Program-made: the position numbers and the translations under genes
Part shown: one piece after another, positions 13,728 through 27,400 of the stretch
Position numbering within the stretch: position 1 is the first letter of the stretch
How the letters are laid out: each line of letters starts with the position of its first letter
The notes under the pieces: model-generated
Database searches by the model: none
What the model was told of the DNA's origin: nothing
Seen by the model: only the letters and a program-made list of their open reading frames with translations
DNA from: Chondrilla cf. caribensis
Lineage: Eukaryota; Porifera; Demospongiae; Chondrillida; Chondrillidae
DNA length: 64,000 nt
Reading direction: 5' to 3'
NCBI GenBank assembly: GCA_964020155.1
Contig: OZ026549.1
Location: 287,633-351,632 of the forward strand

Positions 13728-13954
13728 TGTATGTATGTTTGTGGTTGGGAATACTGTTTCATTTTCCTGACATCAAAGAGAGAACAGAAGACATACAAGA
13801 AGCCATGTCTGAACGTGCTACCAAATAAGGCAGCACATGAAAGAGTTTGTCCCCTCAGAACTGAATGGTGATGACCACAGGCAGGACAGGATCAGTTGTA
13901 CGGCTTCATACAGCTACTTATGCTGTTCACAGCCTGGAACCTGTGAGAGGAGCA
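13365..13954. other. spacer between F-box gene and receptor R0
   Basis: It holds a possible ATTAAA poly(A) signal for the F-box gene at 13559-13564, a GT/GTGC tract (13608-13725), and dispersed repeat copy B. The rest is presumed R0 promoter and 5'UTR. Confidence 0.55.
13680..13845. repeat. GT tract plus dispersed 120-bp repeat, copy B
   Basis: Direct-orientation relative of 9940-10118. It shares CATCAAAGAGAGAACAGAA, ACAAGAAGCCA and GTCTGAACGTGCTA in the same order after a GT tract. Confidence 0.85.
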
Positions 13955-15755
13955 ATGTCTGGTGATTTGGGAGTTTTACTACTGCTGTTCTCTTTGACAG
14001 TACAAGTAACAGGTGCGTAGTTGACTAGTGGGAGGGGGGTGGGAGAGATGCGTAGGTGACTAGTGGGAGGGGGGTGGGAGAGGTGTGTAGGTGACTAGTG
14101 GGAGGGGGGTAGGAGAGGTGCATAGGTGACTAGTGGGAGGGGTGTGGGAGATGTACGTACATACGTAGTTGACTAGTGGGAGGGTGGGAGAGGTGCGCAG
14201 TTGACTAGTGGGAGGGGGTAGGAGAAGAACTTGTTGACTAGTGGGGGGGGGGGTGGGAGAGGAACATGTTGACTAGTGAGACATAATCTGTACAGTACGT
14301 ACGTATGTGCTTACACTATCCCCAGGTTCTATCACCATCAAAACATATACCCAAGATGGTGAATACCAACCTGATCAACCCAGATTAACCACCGGGGAAG
14401 CAGCTTTATTTGTCTGTCACACGGAGGAGGATCCCACGGGACGTGTGTCCCACTACACATGGAGGTGTGATGGTGGACCATGTGATGGTATGGCAGGTGT
14501 ACTGGCCGTGAAACAGAACGAGCTACTGGTTGTGCTGCAGAATACGAATCAGAGGTACTCTTGTGAAGTGTCTGATGGGAACATCACACAACAGGGCTCA
14601 GTCGACATGCCAGCCCGAGGTCAGAGCTGCTCAGTGATCACATGGGCAATTATTGAAACAATACTTATGTACTCCTTCTGACACTATAGTATTATGTGTT
14701 GATAGTACACTGTGCAACTTGCTTAGTGAGTACCCTAGCTACGTAGTACACACTCCTGGTTAGTACACACTCCTGGTTAGCACACACTCCTGGTTAGCAC
14801 ACACTGCTGGTTAGTACACACTGCTGGTTAGTACACACTCCTGGTTAGTACACACTCTAGCTTATGTACACTATGCCAACCAAAACTGATAGTAAGTACC
14901 TCTGATAAGAAGTACAGATTTGGTGTGCTCTTAGAGGTGCTTACTAGGCAGGTTGGACTGTGTTACAAATCTTGTCCAATGTATATGTACTTGTCCCACA
15001 GGCACTTTAGTGCTGACAAGCAATAATGTGGTCTTCCAGAGAAGAACTATCATCTCAAACATCACTTCCCTTCAACAACGAGGAGGTAATCCGGCCCTGA
15101 GAGAGCTGGTGTGTAACGCTAAGAGATCCAGGCAAAGAAAGGAGGTGGAGTTCTTCAGTGAGGAAGTGGGAGGGTCCAACCAAACGGTACAGAGCACAGT
15201 GGATGGTGGGGTGTATCAGATAGTTAGGAATATTGATGTAACGAGACTGGTGTTCAACACCTCGGGCGAACGTGAGGATGGTGTCTACCTCTGCCACAGG
15301 AACAACAGACACTACATCTACATTTTCACCACCTTCCAATCTTCAGGTAGTACTGGTGTGGGTTCAATGTCACCTTACCCTGCATATGATGCATATTTTT
15401 TAAATGAAGTGTGGTCTATCAACAGAGTTCACTGTGTACATGTCTTTCTCTGCAGACGTTGTTGTGAGCCTGGCAAACTTCACTCTCACCCGCACGGGGC
15501 TGACGTTCTTTGTCACCCCACCGCTCAACACGACAGTGGAGTGGTACATCATAGGGTTCAAGGTGATCCACCCGAACACAAGTCTACCAATACCTCTTGA
15601 AAATAAGCACTATCCCAGTAGTACAAGGAAGTTCCTCTTCAATGCGACAATGTTCGTGAATGGATCACACTATGAGATGAAGATCTGGACAGTGAGTAAT
15701 GGACAGATTGCACGAAACCCAATGAAGAAGACATTCACCTACCCTGCCTCTATAG

Positions 15756-15800
<45 letters not shown>

Positions 15801-15816
15801 CATGTGTGTGTGTACG

Positions 15817-15883
<67 letters not shown>

Positions 15884-16164
15884 TGTGTGTGTGATATGGA
15901 TATAATTTTTGTAGTATCGTACTTTTGTTGTAGATATTTCCACAACATCTGTCCCACCAGTCTCACTATCAACATCAGCAGCCTTGCTACCATCAACAAC
16001 AACATCAACAACATTGCTATCATCAACAACAACATCAACAACATCCTCAACAACATCCTCAACAACATTGCCACCAACAACATCAATACTACCAGGAACT
16101 GATACTGTTGGAACACAGAATAGTGACGGTATGTATGTACATACATATGTATTGCTCTGTATAT

Positions 16165-16223
<59 letters not shown>

Positions 16224-16224
16224 C

Positions 16225-16264
<40 letters not shown>

Positions 16265-17392
16265 ACAGACAGACAGACAGACACACACACACACACACAA
16301 AGTTGTGGCTTATGGACGTTCTTTTGCTTGTAGATGTGATCCCCTACATAGCAGGAGTGGGGGGAGTGATACTGACGATGCTGATAATCGTGATGCTGAT
16401 CGTGATCATTGTGCTGATGGTGGCAATACACAGAACAAAACAGAAAGTTGATCCAAAAATGACGGTCCACTACCACCGCCACGAGGGTGACCATCCCGGC
16501 GAAGATGAAGGGACAGCCGACCAAACAGATGACATTAATACCTACGAGGAACCAGTTGAGCCAATGAGTGTCACCAAGGGCACCAAGTCCGATGCTCAGT
16601 ACAAATCTCTCAACTCAGTCCTTGCTCCCAACGAGTATGACTGCATCAATGCAGTGACAGTGGTCAAGGACAGCCGTGATGGTAAAGATGGAGGATACGA
16701 CCAGCCAGATGTGGTTACAAGTGGTTATGACCAGCCAGATGTGGTTACAAGTGGATACGACCAGCCAGATGTGGTTTCAAGTGGTCATGATCCGCAAAAT
16801 AAGGTTAAAAATGGATATGACCACCTGGATGGAGTAGTGGGCGGTTCACCGGTAGTGATCCCGAACAAACATGCTGGAAGGGAGAATGAAGGTAAGAAGA
16901 GCAGACCCAATACAGTAGGGAGCTATTCCAAGGATCCCAGTGAGATTTCAAAGTCCCAATCCACTGATGATTTATATGCGCAGCCGGACATGAGTAAGAA
17001 AACTAAACACCGTAGGTCTGCTCCCATTCTGGATATGCAAGAGGCACCCTCTGAAAGCTCTGGGAATACAAGCAAGGTGCAAGTACCGAAACAACAACAA
17101 CAACAACAAAAACAACAACAACAACAACAGCAACAACAGGGGGAAGAAGAGGACACTTCAAAACTTGCAACGGAAGAAGTAGTATATGATTTGCCTGTGA
17201 GGGACACTTCAGGGAAGTCCCCTACTGATGACGTCAACCATCAGTACAGGTTGCTATGCGATGATGAAGACTATTATAACTCCCCAGGTGAACAACAAAA
17301 TGGCCTTCACAAGGCTACTGCCATTCTGGATACACAGGAGAGCTTGACACCCTCTGAAAACTCTGGGAATACACATAAGGTGCAAGTAGCTG

Positions 17393-17427
<35 letters not shown>

Positions 17428-17622
17428 GGGGATGAAGAGGACACTTCAAAACTTACCACGAAAGAAGTAGTTTACGATTTACCTGCGAGGGACACTTCGG
17501 AGAAGTCCCCTACTGATGATGTCAACCATCAGTACAGGTTGCTATGTAGTGATGACGAGTATTATAACTTCCCAAGTGAACAACAAAATGGCCTCCACGA
17601 GGCTACTGCCATCAACGCATGA
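13955..17622 (+). CDS. R0: Ig-Ig-FN3 receptor with long tyrosine/glutamine-rich tail
   Basis: Six exons, every junction phase 1, encode 826 residues: 13955-14012, 14326-14619, 15002-15346, 15456-15755, 15934-16128 and 16334-17622. The signal peptide is residues 1-19 ([19 protein letters not shown]). Ig-like domain 1 spans about 20-117 (FVC...[10 protein letters not shown]...YSC), Ig-like 2 118-232 (ELVC...GVYLC) and an FN3-like module 233-332. A Ser/Thr stalk spans 333-397 and one membrane helix lies near 403-431. The tail has YEEP, YKSL, YDCI, three GYDQPDVV repeats, and a tandemly duplicated unit of about 100 residues carrying polyQ, VVYDLP, HQYRLL and YYN. YxN and YxxL are known SH2-docking types, so phosphotyrosine signalling is likely. 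The WxCxxGxC signature links it to the R1-R5 array. The ligand is unknown. ATTAAA at 17750 may be its poly(A) signal. Confidence 0.85.
14020..14280. repeat. about 43-bp minisatellite in R0 intron 1
   Basis: Roughly six degenerate copies of a unit containing TTGACTAGTGGGAGGGGGGT and GGGAGAGGTGC. Confidence 0.85.
14735..14865. repeat. 17-bp tandem repeat in R0 intron 2
   Basis: Several copies of CACACTCCTGGTTAGTA with small changes. Confidence 0.8.
15757..15893. repeat. (GT)n tract in R0 intron
   Basis: GT tract just after the donor of the FN3-like exon at 15755, interrupted by TCATGT and ACGCAT. Confidence 0.9.
16165..16300. repeat. (CA)n with (CAGA)n blocks in R0 intron
   Basis: CA repeat containing two ACAG tetranucleotide blocks between the stalk and membrane exons. 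Confidence 0.9.
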
Positions 17623-18172
17623 AGTACATTTATGGAATGTGTTATGTATTGTCAACATTTGATATGAAGTATAGCACACTGTACTAGTTTGCACATACAA
17701 GTATTGAGTATAGTTTATGCATCTTTTACAAGAAAGTACACTAGCTGTGATTAAAATATACAGATATTATTTCTTTATTTAATAATGATTATATTATATT
17801 ATCCTACATCTGTGCGCCCATAATATGTAGTTCAGTATATTATGTACAATGTATACAATAGCAACGCACACAGCTATTGTTGTATGGCATCAATGTGTGA
17901 ATGTGTGGGGGCGGATACATACCTGTAATTGATAACAAGTGATTGATATTTGATTCACACCTTAATTATGTGCATCCTTGAGAAATACCCTCACCTCCTG
18001 TCCAACACACAAACATTCCAGCACTTATACGGCTTGTACCACTGTAAGACGAGCTCCTGTCTTGTGTATCCCTCAACAGGTATTCACGTATCTACGACAA
18101 CACAGCTTATTATGGTTTCATGTCCCTTGTGAACAGCGATTGAATCACCTTCCAGCTGTCGTGGTGGGATTC

Positions 18173-18592
18173 CCTCACCAGGTACACATGTGTCCTATTG
18201 CACACGTTCACCCCTGTGGCCCTCCCTCACCAGGTACACATGTATCCTATTGCACACGTTCACCCTTGTGGCCCTCCCTCACCAGGTACACATGTGTCCT
18301 ATTGCACACGTTCATCCCTGTGGCCCTCCCTCACCAGGTACACATGTGTCCTATTGCACACGTTCACCCCTGTGGCCCTCCCTCACCAGGTACACATGTA
18401 TCCTATTGCACACGTTCACCCCTGTGGCCCTCCCTCACCAGGTACGTATGTGTCCTATTGCACACATTCACCCTTGTGGCCCTCCCTCACCAGGTACACA
18501 GGTGTCCTATTGCACATGTTCACCCTTGTGGCCCTCCCTCACCAGGTACACATGTATCCTATTGCACACATTCACCCCTGTGGCCCCTGTGG
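18173..18592. repeat. 52-bp minisatellite, about 8 copies
   Basis: The unit starts CCTCACCAGGTACACATGTG and ends GTGGCCCTC. Copies differ at a few sites such as TGTGTCC/TGTATCC. The open frames through it are repeat artefacts. Confidence 0.92.
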
Positions 18593-18929
18593 TCTGTGAT
18601 GTACGGCTATGTTCATACTGGGGAAGTGCTTGCATTTGTGATTCACTATCAATTGATACACTTTATAGTGTGGGTCAATAGAGCCAAGAATCAGTGTACA
18701 TACATAGTAAGAATACTCAATATTAAACCATCAATAATAATAATAATAATAATAATATTAATTCTAATATAAATCCCATAAACACATTACACACTTTGAT
18801 ACAGTATTATTCATAGTGCAGTACAGTAAGGTGCACTTAGTCATAAGATAACATTTTATAGACATTGAATTCACTCTGCATTTGAAGATGTCTCATCTAT
18901 TGATGGAAATTAGTAGTTGGTTAGTTTGT

Positions 18930-18933
18930 GTGT

Positions 18934-18980
<47 letters not shown>

Positions 18981-19097
18981 CGTGTGTGTTTGTGTGTGTG
19001 TGTGTACGTGTGTGTGTGCGTGCGTGTGTGTTTGTGTGTGTGTGTGTGTGTGTGCGTGCGTGTGTGTGTGTGTGTGTGTGTGTGTACGTGTGTGTGC

Positions 19098-19157
<60 letters not shown>
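18930..19157. repeat. (GT)n/(GTGC)n tract downstream of NEK1
   Basis: About 228 bp of GT repeat with GCGTGC, TT and TACG interruptions, 48 bp past the NEK1 stop. Confidence 0.95.
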
Positions 19158-19158
<1 letters not shown>

Positions 19159-19204
19159 TACTTGGTTGCACATGTACGTGTGTTGCACAGTATCACAGTT
19201 GACA

Positions 19205-20869
19205 CTACCAACCTTGGTTGACGGGGCTGTCCTCTCCAGAGGACCTGTTAGCATCGCAGTACACTGAGTCAGCCACCACGAGGTGGAGCAAGGCCGGGTA
19301 GTGCTCCTCCTTCCCAGGTCCTAGGAGAGTGGTAGCCATCTTCTTCACTTCCTCAACATCCGTCACCTTCACATCGTCTTCTTCCTCTTGAAAGGTCTGC
19401 ACAAACACTTGCTAACATCAGTCCCACCTCATGCAGGTTAGGGTTGGGGTTAGGGCTAGGTGTATCACACTATAGATTTTTGTATCCCTCAAGTGAGTAC
19501 ATTGGAACTGTCACATACGTAGGTCCTCAAACAGACACACCCACCACATCTGACACACCCACCACGATGAGATTACATAGGTCCTCAAACGGACACACCC
19601 ACCACAATGAGAATACATAGGTCCTCAAACGGACACACCCACCACAATGAGAATACAGGTCCTCAAATGGACACACTCACCACATCCGACACACCCACCA
19701 CAATGAGAACACATAGGTCCTCAAACGGACACCCCCGCCACATACGTACCTGTATTTGCTGGTACAGCTCAAGGAAGGTGTCAAAGCCGAGGACAGTCTC
19801 CAGCTGTGCTCTCGTAGCCTCCAATCTAGCAAACACACTTGGTGAGACTCCCAGGTCTCCGGACCGACCACTACCTTCGTCATCTGAACAGTGTCAATGA
19901 AACACAAGTGGGCAATGAGTCATGTGTGAGCTACAGTACAGCACACCACAGACAGTGGGTACTGTGTCATGTGTGAGCTACAGTACAGTACACCACAGAC
20001 AGTGGGTACTGTGTCATGTGTGAGCTACAGTACAGTACACCACAGACAAGTGGGTACTGTGTCATGTGTGAGCTACAGTACAGTACACCACAGACAGTGG
20101 GTACTGTGTCATATGTGAGCTACAGTACAGCACACCACAGACAGTGGGTACTGTGTCATGTGTGAGCTACAGTACGTGCACACACCACAGACAAGTGGGC
20201 ACTGTCTTGTGTGAGCTAAAGTACAGTACAGTACATACACCAGCACACAGCAAAAAAAACAAACACACACCCACACACCCAACTGACCAGAATCCTGCCA
20301 CTCTTCATCCTCTTCAATAGTCGATTCATCGAGTGGCTCAAGACGATCTTCACCACTCCAAGCCTCCAGTGGAGACTTTGGATCCTTTTCACCTGAATAA
20401 CCAGAGCAGTCACGAGATACACACACGCACCACCTGCATCCAACACACGAGCACACACTTCCATTATCCACCACGGATTGTAGGGTTGCTACAAGACGTT
20501 GAAGGTCCTCAGAACCACTGTCCATCTCGTCCTCGTCAATTCCACCTCCTGCTAGGTCTGTAACGGGCGTGTCCCCGTTTCTCACATCCTCTACACCATC
20601 ACTGTCACTATCATCACCATCATCATCACTATCATCACCAAACATAGTATCCCTGGGAAGCAGAATAAACCCATGAATCAATCATCAGTAATGATATTCA
20701 TAGACACATACTCGTGACCAACGCCACAATACTCACTCCAAGTCTTCTCCCTCAGTTTCGTTGCTAATGGCAACAGTAGCAAACAGCAGTCGCAGATCAG
20801 GGAGTGAACAGGTTCTAAGTCTCTGCAAAACACGATGAGTAGCACAGGTGGGGGGGGGGATGCATTGTC

Positions 20870-20960
<91 letters not shown>

Positions 20961-22776
20961 ACACACACACACTCTTACACAGTACATACAGTACAATACC
21001 ACTGACCTTGACGTCTATATCAAACTTCCCTGTCTGGAGGTGTACACCAAGGTTTTCAGACTCCCCAGGGGAGGTCTCATCACCAGTGTACCTAGTGCAG
21101 GACACAGACAATACAGGTTTGATACCCACCTAGTCTACTGCACACAATGTACACAATGTACACACTGTACACTCCTTACACCACATACACCCTGTACACA
21201 CTGTACACTCCTTACACCACATACACCCTGTACACACTGTACACTCCATACACCCCATACACCCTGTACACCTCATACATCCCATGCACCCCATACATCC
21301 CATAAACACCATACACCCCACACACACTGTACACACTGTACATTGAGGGATATGAATGTGTGGAAATGGTGGGAAGGTATCCATTTCCATGCAAATACTT
21401 ACGATTCCACAGGAGTCACTTCCTGCTCTCTTACTTCCTCTTCCTCCACTTCCTGTTCACTGTCATCCTCATCCTCCAACATAGCTTCGTACTCTAAAAT
21501 CTCAATGTCCCCTTCCACAACATGTGGAGTGGTTTCTCTATCTGGCTCCTTGGTCCCGCTTCCAGTTTCTTTGTCCCCATTCTCATTTTCTGTGGTCTCC
21601 TTTTTGCTATCCTCAACATTTAGTTCACTGAGCACTTGTCTGACTGAGACCGATTTAGGCCCGGATGGAGGAGGGATTTCCTGGGGACTTTGGGGGGGTT
21701 CAGAAGTGACCGGTTTGTCTGGAGAGCTCTTGCTGACTTGCTCAGAGGATGATTGGGATTCTGTGTCGACTTTTTGCTGAAGTGGAGATTTGGAGACGAC
21801 CATCGCTTCACTCACTACAGGTTCAGTTACTTCACTACTAGTCTCATTCCGGCTGTCAACTGCAGGGCCATCATCCTTATGAGATGTTGTTAACGGTGTT
21901 GTTGTTGTTTGTGTTGTCGTTAATGTTTGTGTTGTTGTTGTTGCTGTTGGCAGTGTTGTTGTTGCTGTCGGTGTTGTTGTTGTTGTTGTTGGCAGTGTTG
22001 CTGTTGTTGTTGTTGTTGCTGTTTGTGTTGGTGGTGTTGTTGTTAGTTGTCCTGGTGGTGGTGCTACCGGTTGTGCTGTTGGTGATGCCGGTACCTCGGG
22101 TGTGGTGGTCACATCTCTCTTCTCCACCACATGCGTCTGGGCCAGCCCCTCCTCAGGGTCAGGTTTGACATCATCATCTGCTCTACTGAGGGGGACGTCC
22201 CAGGCCTGTCCCTTAGGTCTGGGAGGCCTGGACTCTGGTTCCTTGGAAGACACTGTCATCTCGACTTGGGACACGGTCTGTGTTTGCAGTCGCTGCTGGT
22301 GGAGGAGTGCGATGACCCCTCCCCCCTCACCCCACTGCCTCCGGTCTCCCTTCTGGTCATCTTGGGGGGAGTCACCCAGCGTTGTCTCTAACGTATAGGA
22401 CAGGTAAACTGTACATCCGGTACCAATGTACTGTGCATTGGATAAGGAGGGCTTAGTACATGTGAGGGAGCCACCACATCAGGCAGTGGGCAGGACGGCT
22501 CAGATTGCTGTGGACTGCTCTGACGTCACCTAGAGAAGTCAGAGCAGTCCACCTTGATCCTGAGTACGGTGGTATGAGGCGTACTCACACCACTGTACTC
22601 AGGATTGAGGTGGACTCCCTACTTCAGACGGACAGGGGGAGGACATCACACACACCCTCGGGGTACCTTCCATGTGACTAGCTGTGACCTCATAGCTGTG
22701 AGGTATCTTGAGCACTCCCACCCCAGGCTCTCCCCACTGCTTCCTCTTCTCCCCAGCTGAAGTGAGAGATGAAGCA

Positions 22777-22844
<68 letters not shown>

Positions 22845-22871
22845 TTGTGTGTGCATGTGCGTGCGTACGTG

Positions 22872-22931
<60 letters not shown>

Positions 22932-24433
22932 TGTGTGCATGTGCGTGCATACATGCATGTGTGTGTGTGTGCGTGCGTGCGTGTGTGTGTTCACATGCAT
23001 GCATCCTCTCATTGTTCACTAACAAATTGGTCTCTTCCCTGCTGTCTCATCCCCCTGTTGCTTGTTGGCTGGCTGTTTCCTATATTTGGCTGCCTCCAGC
23101 TCAGCCTGAGCCTGTACACAGCGAGACATCATCATCACAAGAGACACCTACTGCACACAGTACAGCAGTACAGCCAACATCCACTGAACATGGCCAACAT
23201 CCAGTGAACATGGCCAACATTCAGTGAACATGGCCAACATCCAGTGAACACGGCCAACATTCAGTGAACACGGCCAACATCCACTGTACACGGCCAACAT
23301 CCACTGAACATGGCCAACATCCACTGTACACGGCCAACATCCACTGTACACGGCCAACATCCACTGAACATGGCCAACATCCACTGAACATGGCCAACAT
23401 CCACTGAACATGGCCAACATCCACTGTACTTGGCCAACATCCACTGTACACGGCCAACATCCACTGAACATGGCCAACATCCACTGGACAGGCATGTCTA
23501 GCACAGCTACAACTTGCCTTGAGGGCAGCTATCTTCCTCCGCTTCTCGTCTGCCTTCTCCACTATGTTGACAGTCGGTTCACTAGCTGTGGGTTTGGGAG
23601 TGGGTGGGTGGACCGGTGGCTTGATGACAGGATGGGAGGGTTGGTTGAAGGGAACAAACACGTGGTCTGCCCTCTGCTGGACCCTCTTGCGATCCATGTA
23701 GTTCTGACGACGAATTGCCTCCAACTTCTCAAGATACTCCTGCAGGATGGGGAGCAGTGTACAGGGTAGCTTAGGACAGGGAGCAGTGTACAGGGTAGCT
23801 TAGGACAGGGAGCAGTGTACAGGGTAGCTTAGGACAGGGAGCAGTGTACAGGGTAGTTTAGGACAGGGAGCAGTGTACAGGGTAGTTTAGGACAGGGAGC
23901 AGTGTACAGGGTAGTTTAGGACAGGGAGCAGTGTACAGGGTAGCTTAGGACAGGGAGCAGTGTACAAGCTAGTTTAGGACAGGGAGCAGTGTACAGGGTA
24001 GTTTAGGACAGGGAGCAGTGTACAGGCTAGCTTAAGACAGGGAGCAGTGTACAGGGTAGTTTAGGACAGGGAGCAGTGTACAGGCTAGCTTAAGACAGGG
24101 AGCAGTGTAGAGGGTAGCTTAGGACAGGGAGCAGTGTACAGGGTAGCTTAGGACAGGGAGCAGTGTACAGGGTAGCTTAGGACAGGGAGCAGTGTACAGG
24201 GTAGCTTAGGACAGGGAGCAGTGTACAGGGTAGCTTAGGACAGGGAGCAGTGTACAGGGTAGTTTAGGACAGGGAGCAGTGTACAGGGTAGCTTAGGACA
24301 GGGAGCAGTGTACAGGGTAGCTTAGGACAGGGAGCAGTGTACAGGCTAGCCTTGGACAACTGAAATAAGTTTAAATGATATATTATCCTCACCTCTTACA
24401 AAAGTTCATAGGATTATATTCACAACACACACG

Positions 24434-24468
<35 letters not shown>

Positions 24469-27400
24469 TGTAGACCTATGCCTGTGATACCTTTTCAGCA
24501 TTGTTCCTGGCTAACTTCACTGGACGAACAATCGGTTGTTGTCCAATAACTCCTCTCACACCTACTACACTTGGGACATGTTGTTGTTGCTGTTGTTGTT
24601 GTTGTTGTTGATTCCATCCCAGTCCACCTGCCCTAGCTCTGTTGACAGCTGCATTGCGTTTCCTTTGCAGGAACTCGCTCAACACATCATCTTTGTTGAC
24701 ATTACCCTCCTGGTGAGGAGTGGACAACGCAGTACATCGGAACACTTACACAACACCATACGCTGGGCACGAGAGTTGAACCAGACAGGGTTCATTGTTA
24801 GGATTAATTGATTAAGAACCAGAGAGGAAATTACTGAGCAATTTTGATTGTCTATGATATTTTGCATTGTACTACATGTACGTACGTACTCTGTATAAAT
24901 ACCCTACACCAGGATATAAATTAGTTGTATGCTGCCTTACTGCCACACCCATGTGACATCCACCCAGATGGACTCCACCATGCCACACCCATGTGACATC
25001 CACCCAGATGGACCCACCCATGCCACACCCACACCACACACCTGAGGTTTACTCTCTGGCATCTCGGGAGGACCAGGTTGCCTGATGTTCCCATGATCAC
25101 CTTTCTTCACTTCACGATCACCTTCTTCCTTCTTGGCCACAGGTACCACAGCAGGTTTGACGGTTGGATCTATCCAAGGTTCCTACATGAAGCATGACAC
25201 GCCCATTGAATGAAGGACATGCCCATTGAATGAAGCATGACACGCCCATTGAATGAAGGACATGCCCATTGAATGAAGCATGACACGCCCATTGAATGAA
25301 GGACACAGTCATTGAATGAAGCAGGACACGCCCATTGAATGAAGGACACAGTCATTGAATGAAGCAGGACACGCCCATTGAATGAAGCATGACACACCCA
25401 TTGAATGAAGCATGACACGCCCATTGAATGAAGTATGACACACCCATTGAATGAAGCATGACACGCCCATTGAATGAAGGACACACCTATTGTACATTCT
25501 GTAGGTATATATTATTTATTTATTTGTAAATGTGGTACAGATAGCAGTAGAATACATGTAAAGTAGGTATGCACACATGTGGTACATACATGGACTAGTG
25601 GGTAGGTAGGTATGCGAGAACATTATGTGTCAGTCAGTACTAGAAGGATATCAAGTGGAGGGTTTGAGTCACACAATACAAAACTCATGCACACACCCAC
25701 ACCACACCCACCCACCTACACCACACCCACCTTATTGGAGGGCTTTACTGGTACGGGTACTGGTACTGCTGCTGGTGTGTCTTTCGATGACAAGGTGCTC
25801 TGCCAGTTCTTAGCTGCTGCTTGCCTGGCTCGCTTCAATCTCTCCATTTTCAACTGCTTCTCTCTCTCAGCAAGCACCTCCTTCTGCCGGTGATGATGCA
25901 ACACATGAAAGGGACCAGCAATCACCTCCCGTACAATATCCCCCGGTATGTACATACACACATCATATGTACCTACACACTATAATATGTACGATGAGTA
26001 TACTGTTCACATGAAATTCTGTTAACATGAAAGTTTCTCAACAATCCTTGAATTTTATGTTCAGTGGCTTCCCATACGTACATATGTACATGCACATGTA
26101 GACGTACATACATACATGCACATGTAGACGTACATACATACATGCACATGTAGATGCACATACACATGTAGACGTACATACATACATGCACATGTAGATG
26201 CACATACACATGTAGACATACATGCACACGTACACGCACACACGTATGTACGTACAAACATGATGCATACATGGTTACCTGCTCCTTCATTTGTTCTCTA
26301 CGAACTCTCTCCCTTTCAATCAGCTCTTTCTTCTTGGCTTCAAGGGCAGATGATATCTAGACACAGCACGTCCAGAATAGCTGTGAGTAGCAATCTCGGG
26401 TGGACATACGTACATGCAGTATACGAGCAAACACACCAAGACACACACATCTTACAGTGAATACAGTACACACACATCTTACAGTGAATACAGTACAGAC
26501 ACATCTTACAGTGAATACAGTACACACACATCTTACAGTGAATACAGTACAGACACATCTTACAGCGAATACAGTACAGACACATCTTACAGTGAATACA
26601 GTACAGACACATCTTACAGTGAATACAGTACACACACATCTTACAGCGAATACAGTACACACACATCTTACAGCGAATACAGTACACACACATCTTACAG
26701 TGAATACAGTACATACACACATGTACACCCTAAGACACACATGCACACACTTACAGGCTTTCGTTGTTGATGTTGACCACCTGGTGCAGGTTTAGAGTGC
26801 GGTCTTATTATCACCTTCTTCCTTCAAGAGACAAAACAAAGTACGTATGTACATACATACAGTAGTTGGTTACATGTGTACTCTCCACCACACACTGTGT
26901 CACTATTACCATACCACATATCACCAAGAACTCTCATTTACAACTCCAACAGCCAGTACACTGTACCAGATACTCCAGTACTCCAGTTGATCTCTACTCA
27001 CAATACTCGTACGTACCTTTCTCCTTGCACCACTGGAGGCCTCATAACCGGTTGTTTGGCCACTCCATACACTGCAGCTGGGTGGTACTTCTTGGCTGGA
27101 GGTACCTCTGGAAGCATGATATCATGACATGTAGGTAGGTACGCATGACATTATGAACAACCACACACACAAAGCATGAGAATACACACATGTGTATGTT
27201 TGTGCAGGGTATACAGTGGAATCTGTCTCCACCGGATCAGATACCCCCCACAACCAGTGAGCGGTCTATACTACGTACAGGCAACAAGTACCAGTATTGG
27301 TCCAGTGCGGGTCGATGCACAGTGAACTCATGTTACCACAACTACTGTTATGTGAGGTCTGGGGACTAACCAATAGAAGGCTTCTGTCGCAGTGGGGCAC

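Larger units (their letters stand above)
17623..19204. other. convergent spacer between R0 and NEK1
   Basis: It contains the R0 3'UTR, a 52-bp minisatellite, an AAT run (18732-18757), and a large GT/GTGCGT tract (18930-19157). No exon is supported. Confidence 0.6.

Noticed and set aside
18190..18772. Repeat protein rich in Pro, Cys and Trp
   Set aside because: A 52-bp repeat gives the same peptide in all frames; no exon context.
19436..19470. Telomere-like TTAGGG run
   Set aside because: Only two or three imperfect GTTAGGG units in an intron; too short to mean an interstitial telomere.
26340..26795. Cys/Val-rich frame (minus) and Thr/His-rich frame (plus)
   Set aside because: Both come from the 25-bp minisatellite in a NEK1 intron.
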